Below are positions 8,666-16,333 of a stretch of 36,924 nucleotides of DNA, piece by piece. Under the pieces are notes generated by a model. It was not told where the DNA came from. It ran no database searches and saw nothing but the letters and a program-made list of their open reading frames with translations. Numbering within the stretch: position 1 is the first letter of the stretch; the number at the start of each line of letters is the position of its first letter. The DNA comes from Ruegeria arenilitoris (GTDB lineage Bacteria > Pseudomonadota > Alphaproteobacteria > Rhodobacterales > Rhodobacteraceae), in NCBI RefSeq assembly GCF_013032445.1, contig NZ_WQCA01000023.1, forward strand, positions 1 to 36,924. Reading direction: 5' to 3'. The translations under genes and the position numbers were made by a program.

Positions 8666-8681
8666 CTGCGGATATCCGCAG
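8666..8681. promoter_or_regulatory. 16-bp perfect palindrome upstream of dctP, candidate DctD site
   Basis: CTGCGGATATCCGCAG reads the same on both strands. It begins 11 bases after the dctD stop and ends about 98 bases before the dctP ATG. FIS-type helix-turn-helix dimers bind such palindromes, so it is a good candidate for DctD. I saw no GG-N10-GC sigma-54 promoter between it and dctP, which fits the missing GAFTGA loop. Confidence 0.65.
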
Positions 8682-8779
8682 GGAAACAGAAATTCCACGC
8701 GCATTTTCCTTCATAGGCAGGCTGCCGCGCATCCTGAATACTCCACCCAAGCGAATTGCGTGATCTGGGAGGAGCCTTT

Positions 8780-9790
8780 ATGCGCAAACATCTTAACCGG
8801 GCGGCCATTGCTGCCCTGACGCTGACCGTTGCATCCGAAGCACTGGCCGTAGAATGGAACGTTTCTCTGTGGGGCAAGCGTCGTGCCTTCACCGAACATG
8901 TCGAGAAACTTGCCGAACTGGTGAACGAAAAGACGGGCGGTGAGTTCACACTCAACATCAGCTATGGTGGCCTTTCGAAGAACAAGGAAAACCTCGATGG
9001 GATTTCGATTGGCGCGTTTGAAATGGCCCAGTTCTGTGCTGGCTATCACCGCGACAAGAACCCCTCGATCACCGTCTTGGAACTGCCGTTTCTTGGTGTG
9101 ACATCACTGGAGCAAGAGGTCGACTTGTCAATGGCCGTTTATCAACACCCAGCCGTTGTCGAGGATCTGGCCCGCTGGGACGCAACTCTGCTGATGCCGT
9201 CGCCGCTGCCGCAGTACAACCTCGTTGGTGTCGGTGAAGCACCCAAATCCCTAACCGATTTTGAAGGTCTGAGCGTACGGGCGACAGGTGGTATCGGCAA
9301 GGCGATGGAGACGGTAGGGGCAGTTCCGACCTCGATGTCTGCATCCGAGGTGCGCCAGGCAATGGACAGCGGCATCGTCAAAGCGGTCAGCTTTGCGCCA
9401 CACGCGCATATGTCCTTCGGTACCATTGAAAATGGCACGTGGTGGACGACGAACCTCAACCCCGGCACCGTCAACTGCCCAGTCGTGGTGAACACGCTGG
9501 CACTGGAAGACCTTTCTGACGAACACCGCAAAGCTCTGCTGGGATCGGTGGATGAGGCACTGGATCACTACGTGAGCCACTATCAGACCAAAACGATGGA
9601 AGCGTGGGGCCCTGAGCTGGATCAGCGCGGCATCGAACGGGTCACTTTCAGCGATGAAGAAATCGCAGCGTTCAAAGAAGCCGCTGCCGCACCCGCGGCC
9701 GAGGCCTGGATTGCAGAAAACACCGAGCGTGGCCTACCAGCACAAGAGCTCTATGACCTTGTGACTGGGAAGATCGCAAACGGCAGCTAA
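8780..9790 (+). CDS. dctP: TRAP transporter solute-binding protein (DctP family)
   Basis: A 336-residue periplasmic binding protein with a Sec signal peptide (about residues 1-23, ending ASEALA). The mature protein has the DctP fold. The segment GLSVRATGG contains the conserved Arg that ion-pairs with the substrate carboxylate in this family. It delivers a carboxylate to the DctQM membrane complex for sodium-driven uptake. The ATG at 8780 has an optimal GGGAGGAG ribosome site; an upstream in-frame start lacks one and would extend the signal peptide with polar residues. The substrate is some organic acid, but C4-dicarboxylate is only the default guess. A hairpin follows the stop codon. Confidence 0.9.
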   Translation: MRKHLNRAAIAALTLTVASEALAVEWNVSLWGKRRAFTEHVEKLAELVNEKTGGEFTLNISYGGLSKNKENLDGISIGAFEMAQFCAGYHRDKNPSITVLELPFLGVTSLEQEVDLSMAVYQHPAVVEDLARWDATLLMPSPLPQYNLVGVGEAPKSLTDFEGLSVRATGGIGKAMETVGAVPTSMSASEVRQAMDSGIVKAVSFAPHAHMSFGTIENGTWWTTNLNPGTVNCPVVVNTLALEDLSDEHRKALLGSVDEALDHYVSHYQTKTMEAWGPELDQRGIERVTFSDEEIAAFKEAAAAPAAEAWIAENTERGLPAQELYDLVTGKIANGS

Positions 9791-9800
9791 TCCACTCACA

Positions 9801-9829
9801 ACCCGGCGTCGGCCAAGCTGGCGTCGGGT
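9801..9829 (+). promoter_or_regulatory. Imperfect hairpin between dctP and dctQ
   Basis: ACCCG pairs with CGGGT and the inner GCCA with TGGC around AGC, with an internal bulge. It lies in the 68-base gap after dctP. No T-run follows. It could protect the dctP message or attenuate dctQM expression; this is inferred from position only. Confidence 0.35.
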
Positions 9830-9858
9830 GCCCTTTCCCCTGACAGCGGAGTATAACG

Positions 9859-10491
9859 ATGGCCGGGTCATCCCAGGTGCTGTCTGACGACAGCCGTCTC
9901 AGCATTCTCGATCAACGCCTTTACAAACTGGAGAGCTTTCTGGCCTTGATCAGCGGTCTTGCAGTTTTCTCGCTGATGGTCATGGCCGTGGTCTCCGTTG
10001 GTGGTCGGAATTTCGCCAATGCGCCACTTTCCGGTTACGTGGACTGGATCGAGCAGGCCATGCCGTTGATCGCCTTCATGGGGATCTCCTATGCGCAGCG
10101 TGACGGCGGTCATATCCGAATGGACATGGTTGTTGGAGCGCTTAGAGGCCGGACACTCTATATCGTTGAGTTCATCACCACCGCTGTCATTCTGGCGCTC
10201 ATCGTTTTACTGATCTGGGGGAGTTGGGCGCATTTCGCACGCAGCTTTGACTTTGGTGCTCCCCTCTGGAGCCGCGATAGCTCCATCGACATCGGTATCC
10301 CGCTGTGGCCCGCAAAGCTTTTGGCCCCCGTCGCCTTCAGCGTGCTTTGCCTGAGGCTTGTTCTACAGCTCTGGGCTTACGGTCGCGCGATCCGGCACCC
10401 TGATCAGGCACCTATTGCCGTCCCACTAATAGCCGATGCAGCCACTCAAGCTGCAATGGAAGCCGAGCACGTCTCGAGCCACGACAACTGA
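9859..10491 (+). CDS. dctQ: TRAP transporter small permease (DctQ family)
   Basis: A 210-residue inner-membrane protein with four predicted hydrophobic segments (about residues 30-55, 68-85, 100-125 and 148-172). The segment SGYVDWIEQAMPLIAFMGISYAQ with following HIRMDMV is typical of DctQ small subunits. It pairs with DctM to form the membrane part of the transporter. The ATG follows GCGGAGT. The gene ends 11 bases before dctM, so the two are co-translated. Confidence 0.88.
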   Translation: MAGSSQVLSDDSRLSILDQRLYKLESFLALISGLAVFSLMVMAVVSVGGRNFANAPLSGYVDWIEQAMPLIAFMGISYAQRDGGHIRMDMVVGALRGRTLYIVEFITTAVILALIVLLIWGSWAHFARSFDFGAPLWSRDSSIDIGIPLWPAKLLAPVAFSVLCLRLVLQLWAYGRAIRHPDQAPIAVPLIADAATQAAMEAEHVSSHDN

Positions 10492-10502
10492 GGTTAAATC
10501 TG

Positions 10503-11903
10503 ATGGAACCCATTGATATTGGTCTGATCGTCTCGGGCGGTATGCTTGTTCTTGTGGTGTTGGGGATGCGCGTGGCTTTCGCCGCCGCGACAGCTGGCAT
10601 GGTTGGTCTGATCTGGATCTTTTGGGCCAAGTTTGGGTACGACCCGGCGCGGTTCGGCAAGGCTGTGACTGTGGCCGTCAAAACAGCGGGGCAGGTGCCG
10701 CACTCCAAGATTTCAAGTCAGCCGTTGAGCCTTATCCCGACTTTCATCCTGATTGGCTACCTTGCCTATTACGCGGGCCTGACCAAAGCCCTGTTTGAAG
10801 CCGCGAAGCGGTGGCTGGCATGGGCACCCGGCGGGCTGGCGGTTTCGACCGTTTTCGCGACCGCTGGGTTTGCGGCAGTATCTGGGGCCTCGGTCGCCAC
10901 TTCCGCTGTGTTCGCCCGTATAGCCATCCCCGAGATGCTGAAGATCGGCTACGACAAGCGTTTTGCTGCAGGTGTCGTCGCCGCAGGCGGTACGCTCGCC
11001 TCGCTCATTCCGCCTTCGGCCATTCTGGTAATCTACGCGATTATTGTCGAGCAGGACGTGGGCAAACTGCTGTTGGCGGGTTTCATCCCGGGCATGTTCT
11101 CGGCGGTAATCTATGGCTTGCTGATCATTGGCATGGCTGTCGTGATCAAAGGATTTGGCCCCGCAGTCACGGGATTTACGTGGAAAGAACGTTTCCTTTC
11201 GTTGCCGCCCGCATTGCCCATCGTGATTGTTGTCGTCACCATCATCTTCTTTGTCTATAACCCGTTCGGAGGTGATGCCTGGGGAACGCCAACCGAGGGC
11301 GGCGCAATTGGAGCATTCGTTGTGTTCCTGATGGCGCTGTATCAGGGCATGCGCTGGTCCGAACTTAAAGACGCGCTTTTGGAAACCGCCAAGCTGAGCG
11401 TCATGATTTTCACGATCATCTGGGGCGTTTTGGTCTACGTTCGTTTTCTTGGTTTCGCCGAACTGCCAAGTGCATTCTCCGACTGGATTACCTCGCTTGA
11501 GATGTCTCCTATGCTAATCCTGATCTGTATTCTTCTGGCTTACGCTGTATTGGGCATGTTCATGGATGCGATAGGTATGCTGCTGCTGACGTTGCCGGTA
11601 GTTTACCCCGCCGTCATGGCGTTGAACGGTGGTGAAGCCGTAAGTGCAGCCGAAAGTACCTTCGGTATGTCCGGCCCTATGTGTGCCATCTGGTTTGGCA
11701 TTCTGGTTGTCAAAATGGCTGAGTTTTGCCTTATCACGCCACCTATCGGGCTGAATTGCTTTGTAGTGGCTGGCGTACGTGATGACCTGAGCGTTCAGGA
11801 TGTTTTTAAAGGTGTAACGCCTTTCTTTCTGGCGGATGCCGCAACCATAGCGATGCTCGTTGCTTTCCCCGCGATTGTGCTATGGCTTCCCGGACAGGTT
11901 TGA
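10503..11903 (+). CDS. dctM: TRAP transporter large permease (DctM family)
   Basis: A 466-residue inner-membrane protein, slightly longer than the usual 430 or so, with about 12 hydrophobic segments. Family hallmarks seen include SGASVATSAVFARIAIPEM, GGTLASLIPPSAILVIYA and, near the C-terminus, FCLITPPIGLNCFVVAG. It is the ion-coupled transport subunit working with DctQ and DctP. The ATG lies 11 bases after dctQ with a GAGG ribosome site. It ends the operon; IS debris begins about 170 bases downstream, so any further operon genes may have been lost. Confidence 0.9.
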   Translation: MEPIDIGLIVSGGMLVLVVLGMRVAFAAATAGMVGLIWIFWAKFGYDPARFGKAVTVAVKTAGQVPHSKISSQPLSLIPTFILIGYLAYYAGLTKALFEAAKRWLAWAPGGLAVSTVFATAGFAAVSGASVATSAVFARIAIPEMLKIGYDKRFAAGVVAAGGTLASLIPPSAILVIYAIIVEQDVGKLLLAGFIPGMFSAVIYGLLIIGMAVVIKGFGPAVTGFTWKERFLSLPPALPIVIVVVTIIFFVYNPFGGDAWGTPTEGGAIGAFVVFLMALYQGMRWSELKDALLETAKLSVMIFTIIWGVLVYVRFLGFAELPSAFSDWITSLEMSPMLILICILLAYAVLGMFMDAIGMLLLTLPVVYPAVMALNGGEAVSAAESTFGMSGPMCAIWFGILVVKMAEFCLITPPIGLNCFVVAGVRDDLSVQDVFKGVTPFFLADAATIAMLVAFPAIVLWLPGQV

Positions 11904-12074
11904 ATCACATGGGATGATTTTGGTGTGCGGTTTGCCGGAGCAGCTAAGGCCTGCATCAATCAGCTGCGCTGCAAAATACATGACACTTGTTCAATGGCCG
12001 GTAATGGGATGTACCGGCTGCTTCACCCAGCAAGTTAGGCTTGGCCTATTTCACCTGCAAATAGGAGAAGTAGT

Positions 12075-12234
12075 ATGGCGAAGAGTAAGATAGACGAGCT
12101 GACGTCGGTTGGCATTGATATTGGCAAGGACAGTTTCCACATCGTGGCATTCGATCTCGATGGGCAGTTGGTGATGCGCAAGCAGATTAAACGGCTGGCA
12201 ATGGTTAGGACCGCTTACTACTTTGGGACGCCGG
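12075..12234 (+). pseudogene. IS110-family transposase, N-terminal fragment
   Basis: An ATG at 12075, preceded by GGAGAAG, opens a frame reading MAKSKIDELTSVGIDIGKDS and later LVMRKQIKR. This is the start of IS110/IS1111 transposases, whose RuvC-like DEDD domain begins VGIDIGKD with the first catalytic Asp. About 45 codons match. The frame then enters the left end of the IS1182-like element and stops. The remaining 300 or so residues are not visible downstream of that element, so deletion accompanied or followed the insertion. Confidence 0.8.
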
Positions 12235-13761
12235 GCTTGTTTTGTTGAAAAACTCTTGCTTGTTCGTGAGATAAGTCGCTGATTCAATTCTCCCCGAGGG
12301 TGGGAGGATTGGCGATGTTGGGACCGAAGCAGGAAGCGCAGGCGGCATTGTTGTACGAATTCTCGCTTGAGGATCATGTTCCCCAAGACCACCTGCTGCG
12401 CTCGATTGATCGGTTCGTTGATCTGGTCAGCATCCGGGTGCATCTCGCCGACTTCTACAGCCACACTGGCCGCCCTTCGGTTGATCCGGATGCTTCTGGT
12501 TGGGTATTGCTTCGGCATTCGGTCAGAACGTCGGCTGTGCGAAGAAGTGCATTTGAATCTGGCCTATCGCTGGTTCTGTCGCCTCGAATTGACCGACCGC
12601 GTGCCTGATCATTCGACGTTTTCCAAGAACCGGCATGGTCGGTTCCGCGAGAGTGAACTACTGCGTCATCTGTTCGAGGCGACTGTTACGCGTTGAATCG
12701 CGGAAGGTTTGGTGAGCGGTCAGCGAATGGCAATTGATGCCAGCCTGATTGAGGCGGATGCCAACAAGCAGAACTCGACACCCAAGGAAGAATGGGACGC
12801 CTCCAGCATCGACCCGACCGCTGCCCCTCGCGCCGTTCGCGAGTTTCTCGACACGCTGGATGAAGCTGCATTCGGTGCCGCCAGCGAGGTGCAGCCGAAG
12901 TTCACCTCCCATTCTGATCCGGCCAGCCAATGGACGGCGGCCCGTAAAGGCCCTGCTTTCTTTAACTATTCCGACATCTATCTGATCGACGCCGATCACG
13001 GCGTCATCGTCGATGTGGAGGTGACGCGTTCAATCCGGCAGGCTGAGGTTGGATCGACGAAGACCATGCTGAAGCGGGTAAAGGCCAGGTTCGATCTGCA
13101 CCCTGAACGCCTGATCGCTGACACGGCCTATGGCACCGGGCCAATGTTGGGCTGGCTGGTTGACCGCAAGATTGCACCGCACATTCCTGTTTTTGATAAA
13201 TCCGGTCGCAACGATGGCACCTGGACCCGCGCCGACTTCGAATGGGATGCCAAGAACGACCAGTACATCTGCCCAGAGGGTCACGCCCTCAAACAGTTCC
13301 GTCGCAACTACTCGGACCCGAACCGGGGTTCGACCGGCAAAGGTACGGCGCGCTATCGCGCCTTGAAAGAGATCTGCCAAACTTGCCCATCTAAAGCCAA
13401 GTGCTGCCCGAACGCTGATGCCCGCAAGATCAGTCGCGAAGAAACAGAAGACGCCCGTCAGGTTGCAAGCGACATCGCCAACACCCGCCATTACGACATC
13501 TCGATGAAGCTCCGGAAGAAGGTCGAAATGCTGTTCGCCCACCTCAAACGCATCCTAAGGCTGGGGCGGCTCCGATTACTCGGCCCATGCGGCGCAAATG
13601 ACGAATTCCTCCTCGCTGCCACCGCCCAGAACCTCCGCAAATTGGAAAAGATCTTTCCTGCACCGCGGCAAACGCGAAAAGCCTGACCAGAAAGGCGTTC
13701 GAGTTGTGCTCAGGTCACCCACTTCTGCGCCAGCAAAACGTTGTTTTTCAACAGAATAGGC
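12235..13761 (+). mobile_element. IS1182-like insertion sequence (decayed)
   Basis: The element is about 1.5 kb. Imperfect terminal inverted repeats are visible at 12235-12253 and 13743-13761, matching at 16 of 19 positions around the core TGTTGAAAAAC. It encloses a DDE transposase gene broken by a frameshift and a stop. It sits against an IS110 fragment on its left. Precise outer ends and a target duplication were not resolved. Confidence 0.75.
12315..13686 (+). pseudogene. IS1182-like DDE transposase, frameshifted and with an in-frame stop
   Basis: The reading starts MLGPKQEAQAALLYEFSLED (12315) and continues with HVPQDHLLRSIDRFVDL in one frame. Near 12485 the homology moves to the next frame: MLLVGYCFGIRSERRLCEEV, then LTDRVPDHSTFSKNRHGRF. 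That frame meets a TGA at 12694-12696 and resumes as IAEGLVSGQRMAIDASLIEA to the end at 13686, including FDLHPERLIADTAYGTGPML and the CPSKAKCCPNA cysteines. A repeated GATCCGG-like sequence at the frameshift suggests slippage deletion, which is inferred. The family is IS1182-like (DDE_Tnp_1). The transposase cannot be made intact from this copy. Confidence 0.85.
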
Positions 13762-13981
13762 GGACACCGGACCTTCGCTGCATCTGCGAGAGCGACTTCG
13801 CCAATCTGTTATAGCGGTCATTCACAATCGGGTGTGAAGCATCTTCCCTGTTGCATTCGATGCCAAGTCACCAATGCGTAAAAAAGCCGCTTTGTGTTTT
13901 GAATATCCGCGCGGGGCGAGTCATAAAGTCCAATGTTGAACCGGTTCGAAGTTCGCCACCAAAACCAGCTCGGACGCGCTT

Positions 13982-13993
13982 ACTGTTGACAGT
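13982..13993. promoter_or_regulatory. ACTGT-N2-ACAGT palindrome before the GntR gene
   Basis: ACTGTTGACAGT is an inverted repeat with 5-bp arms lying 28 bases before the gntR-type start codon. The same ACTGT-N2-ACAGT pattern occurs before tctC. GntR/FadR-type regulators bind short palindromes of this size, so this is the likely autoregulatory operator. Confidence 0.65.
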
Positions 13994-14021
13994 TAACTGA
14001 TGTAGGAACACATTTAGCAAT

Positions 14022-14705
14022 ATGAGAACGTCAACATCAACAAATTCCGCCACCCAAGCAATTAGTCAACGAAGGGCGAATACCATCACCTCTATTGCCG
14101 TTGATGCGATCGAGGAAATGATCGTGTCAGGGGAACTGGTTGCGGGTGACAGGATCAATGAAAGTACGCTGGCCGAACGTCTCGGAATAAGCCGTGGGCC
14201 GATCCGTGAAGCGTGCAGAAGTCTCGAACAGGCCGGGCTTTTGACCAGCAAGGTCAACCGAGGCATGTATGTTCGTGAAGTATCTCTGGATGAAGCACGG
14301 GACTTGTACGAACTGCGAGGAGCCATTGCTGGGCTTGCGGGCGAATTGATCGTAAAGCGTGCAGATGATGCTGAAATTGCAAAACTAAGTGGCCTTGTGG
14401 ATCAGATGCAGGTGGCTGCGGACAAGAGCAACACAGCGGATTACTACAAACTGAATTTGCAGTTCCACGATGCTTTGGTGATCGCGGCCCGAAATAGTTC
14501 GCTTGAAGATACCTACCGGAAAATTGTCAACCAGCTTCACTTGTTGCGAAGACGTGGGCTTGTCCAGGAAGGTAACCTTCAGGTTTCAAATGCCGAACAT
14601 AAAAAAATTGTCGCTGCGCTGATACAACGAGATGCTTCTGCGGCAAACAACGCGCTGCGCGAGCATGTTTCCAACGGCCTTACGCGTCTGATCGCGTCTC
14701 TTTAG
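14022..14705 (+). CDS. GntR/FadR-family transcriptional regulator (FCD domain)
   Basis: A 227-residue regulator. The N-terminal winged helix (about residues 25-92) contains INESTLAERLGISRGPIREACRSLEQAGLL, the GntR hallmark. The C-terminal all-helical FCD domain (about 98-222) carries family metal/ligand-binding positions in DLYELRG, LQFHDALV, AEHKKIVAAL and LREHVSNG. FCD regulators usually sense an organic acid and repress its catabolic operon. The gene precedes tctCBA in the same direction with a 134-base gap, and the same palindrome lies upstream of both. It is most likely the local regulator of the tricarboxylate transporter unit. Confidence 0.88.
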   Translation: MRTSTSTNSATQAISQRRANTITSIAVDAIEEMIVSGELVAGDRINESTLAERLGISRGPIREACRSLEQAGLLTSKVNRGMYVREVSLDEARDLYELRGAIAGLAGELIVKRADDAEIAKLSGLVDQMQVAADKSNTADYYKLNLQFHDALVIAARNSSLEDTYRKIVNQLHLLRRRGLVQEGNLQVSNAEHKKIVAALIQRDASAANNALREHVSNGLTRLIASL

Positions 14706-14757
14706 AAACCTCCGAGAGTGTCCTCCGAGGCGTAATGGTCGAATTCCATAACTGAAA

Positions 14758-14776
14758 ACTGTAGACAGTTTACAGT
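14758..14776. promoter_or_regulatory. ACTGT-N2-ACAGT palindrome plus extra half-site before tctC
   Basis: ACTGTAGACAGT (14758-14769) is followed by a third half-site ACAGT (14772-14776). It lies about 64 bases before the tctC start. It repeats the pattern found before the GntR gene, supporting a shared operator for that regulator. Confidence 0.65.
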
Positions 14777-14839
14777 CAACAATGATACCCACTGCAGTTA
14801 GCGGCCGTATCTGGCTGGCGAAATCAATGGGAGGACACC

Positions 14840-15796
14840 ATGAAAACACTTTCTCGTATCGCTGCTGGTGCGATGATCGTGGCGGCGCTTGCTACATCGT
14901 CGGCGGCAGAGGAATATCCGTCACAGCCGATTGAGGTTGTAACTCACGCATCTGCAGGAGGCGGGACAGATACGACCGCGCGAACGATGCTAATTCGTGC
15001 GCGTAAAGAGCTTGGTGTGGATGCCTTTGTGCAAATCAAGAAGGGGGGCGGAGGTGCCGTTGCCATGAGTTATGCCTCGGGCAAGCCAGCTGATGGTCAC
15101 ACCTTGATGGCGATTACCCCCACACATCTGATTACTATGGCCCGGGGCCGCGCGCCGATTGGCATAGACGACATCAAGGGGATCGCCCGTTCGACGGATG
15201 ACCCGATCATTGTCGTCGTCAACAAAGACACAGGTTTTGAGAGCCTTGAGCAGTTGATAGAGGCATCCAAGTCCTCGCCCATCAAATGGGGTGGAACTCA
15301 AGCTGGCGGCATTGACCACATCGCAGCGATGACCTTTGCCAATAAATCCGGTGCCAAGGTCGCCTACGTTCCTTTTGATGGCGGTGGTGCCATGATTACG
15401 AACTTGATGGGTAAGAACATTCAAGCGGCTGGACTGAATTTTGGTGAGGCCGTCGATGGAATCGAGTCTGGTGATTTCGTGCCACTGGCGATCATGGCGC
15501 AGGAGCGTCTGGGCGTCCTGCCAGATACACCGACTATGGCCGAACTTGGTATCGATGGCGTCAATTTCTCGACGGTACGGGGCGTCATTGTGATGGCAGA
15601 TACCCCCAAAGATCGGGCGACCATGCTGGAAGAGAAGCTGATCAAAGGCATGGAGCACGGCACTTACCAGGCGTACCTGGAAGGCATTGGTCTTGATGCA
15701 GGCTCGGTTGCAGGCTCCGAGGTCTGGGACGCCCAGATCCGCGAGATGTACGACAACATCTACGCGACCCTCGAAGAGCTGGGCCTGCGCAAGTAA
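14840..15796 (+). CDS. tctC: Tripartite tricarboxylate transporter substrate-binding protein (TctC/Bug family)
   Basis: A 318-residue periplasmic protein with a Sec signal peptide (about residues 1-23). The mature protein begins with the family-typical EEYPSQPIEVVTHASAGGGTD, in which the loop after the first strand contributes to carboxylate binding. MWGGTQAGGID-like and TMAELGIDGVNFSTVRGV segments also fit TctC/Bug proteins. It delivers a di- or tricarboxylate to TctBA. The ATG has a GGGAGGA ribosome site. A strong hairpin after the stop separates it from tctB, in keeping with higher expression of the binding protein. Substrate is not readable from sequence. Confidence 0.9.
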   Translation: MKTLSRIAAGAMIVAALATSSAAEEYPSQPIEVVTHASAGGGTDTTARTMLIRARKELGVDAFVQIKKGGGGAVAMSYASGKPADGHTLMAITPTHLITMARGRAPIGIDDIKGIARSTDDPIIVVVNKDTGFESLEQLIEASKSSPIKWGGTQAGGIDHIAAMTFANKSGAKVAYVPFDGGGAMITNLMGKNIQAAGLNFGEAVDGIESGDFVPLAIMAQERLGVLPDTPTMAELGIDGVNFSTVRGVIVMADTPKDRATMLEEKLIKGMEHGTYQAYLEGIGLDAGSVAGSEVWDAQIREMYDNIYATLEELGLRK

Positions 15797-15807
15797 GGCC
15801 CCCTCCC

Positions 15808-15834
15808 GACCGTCCGCCGCCACGGCGGACGGTC
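15808..15834 (+). promoter_or_regulatory. Strong hairpin between tctC and tctB
   Basis: A perfect 11-bp GC-rich stem, GACCGTCCGCC/GGCGGACGGTC, encloses the loop GCCAC. It starts 12 bases after the tctC stop. No T-run follows, so partial termination or protection of the tctC transcript from 3'-exonucleases is more likely than full termination. Confidence 0.65.
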
Positions 15835-15859
15835 ACTCGTTCCAGTGGAAGGGAACCCC

Positions 15860-16321
15860 ATGAAACTCTCTCGCGACTTTGTCGCAGGCGGGCTGATACT
15901 CGTTCTGTCGGCAATCCCTTGGTGGGTCACAACCACCTTTGACTCTGATCCTCTGGGCATGGCGCAGGGTATGCCTGCGACGCACATGCCGCGCCTGATC
16001 CTTGGTGTGATTGCTGTTCTGACCGTCATCATGATCCTGCAAAGTCTTGCAAATGGCGGTGAGGCCCCGGGCGAAGTGCCGCCCTGGCAAATGCCGGCAA
16101 CGGCGGCTGTGCTTGGCTTGGCAGCCATCCTGTTCCCAACCCTTGGTGTGCCGCTGGTGTTCTTCTGCGTTTGCCTGGTTCTGCCGATGATGTGGGGGGC
16201 GCGAAACTACGGCGCAATTTTGGCTTTTTCCGTTGGCGTGCCGGTCGCAATCTACGTGGTCTTCAAAATGCTGCTTGGCCTGCGTTTGCCCATGGGCCCG
16301 CTTGCGGCTCTTGGGCTTTGA
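15860..16321 (+). CDS. tctB: Tripartite tricarboxylate transporter small membrane subunit (TctB)
   Basis: A 153-residue protein with about four transmembrane segments, typical of TctB. It is the small membrane partner of TctA. The ATG at 15860 lies after GGAAGGGA; a GTG five codons upstream overlaps that ribosome site and is rejected. Sequence conservation in TctB is low, so the call rests on hydrophobic layout, length and position between tctC and tctA. tctA starts 12 bases downstream. Confidence 0.85.
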   Translation: MKLSRDFVAGGLILVLSAIPWWVTTTFDSDPLGMAQGMPATHMPRLILGVIAVLTVIMILQSLANGGEAPGEVPPWQMPATAAVLGLAAILFPTLGVPLVFFCVCLVLPMMWGARNYGAILAFSVGVPVAIYVVFKMLLGLRLPMGPLAALGL

Positions 16322-16333
16322 AGGGAGGAAAAC

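Noticed and set aside
13762..13981. Possible remainder of the IS110 transposase after the IS1182-like element
   Set aside because: No IS110 C-terminal motifs were found in any frame of this stretch.
14711..14731. CCTCCGAG repeated twice after the GntR gene, considered as a terminator
   Set aside because: The two units are direct, not inverted, so no stem can form, and no T-run follows.
14990..15823. 277-codon minus-strand frame opposite tctC
   Set aside because: tctC has a signal peptide and family sequence; the antisense translation is unstructured.
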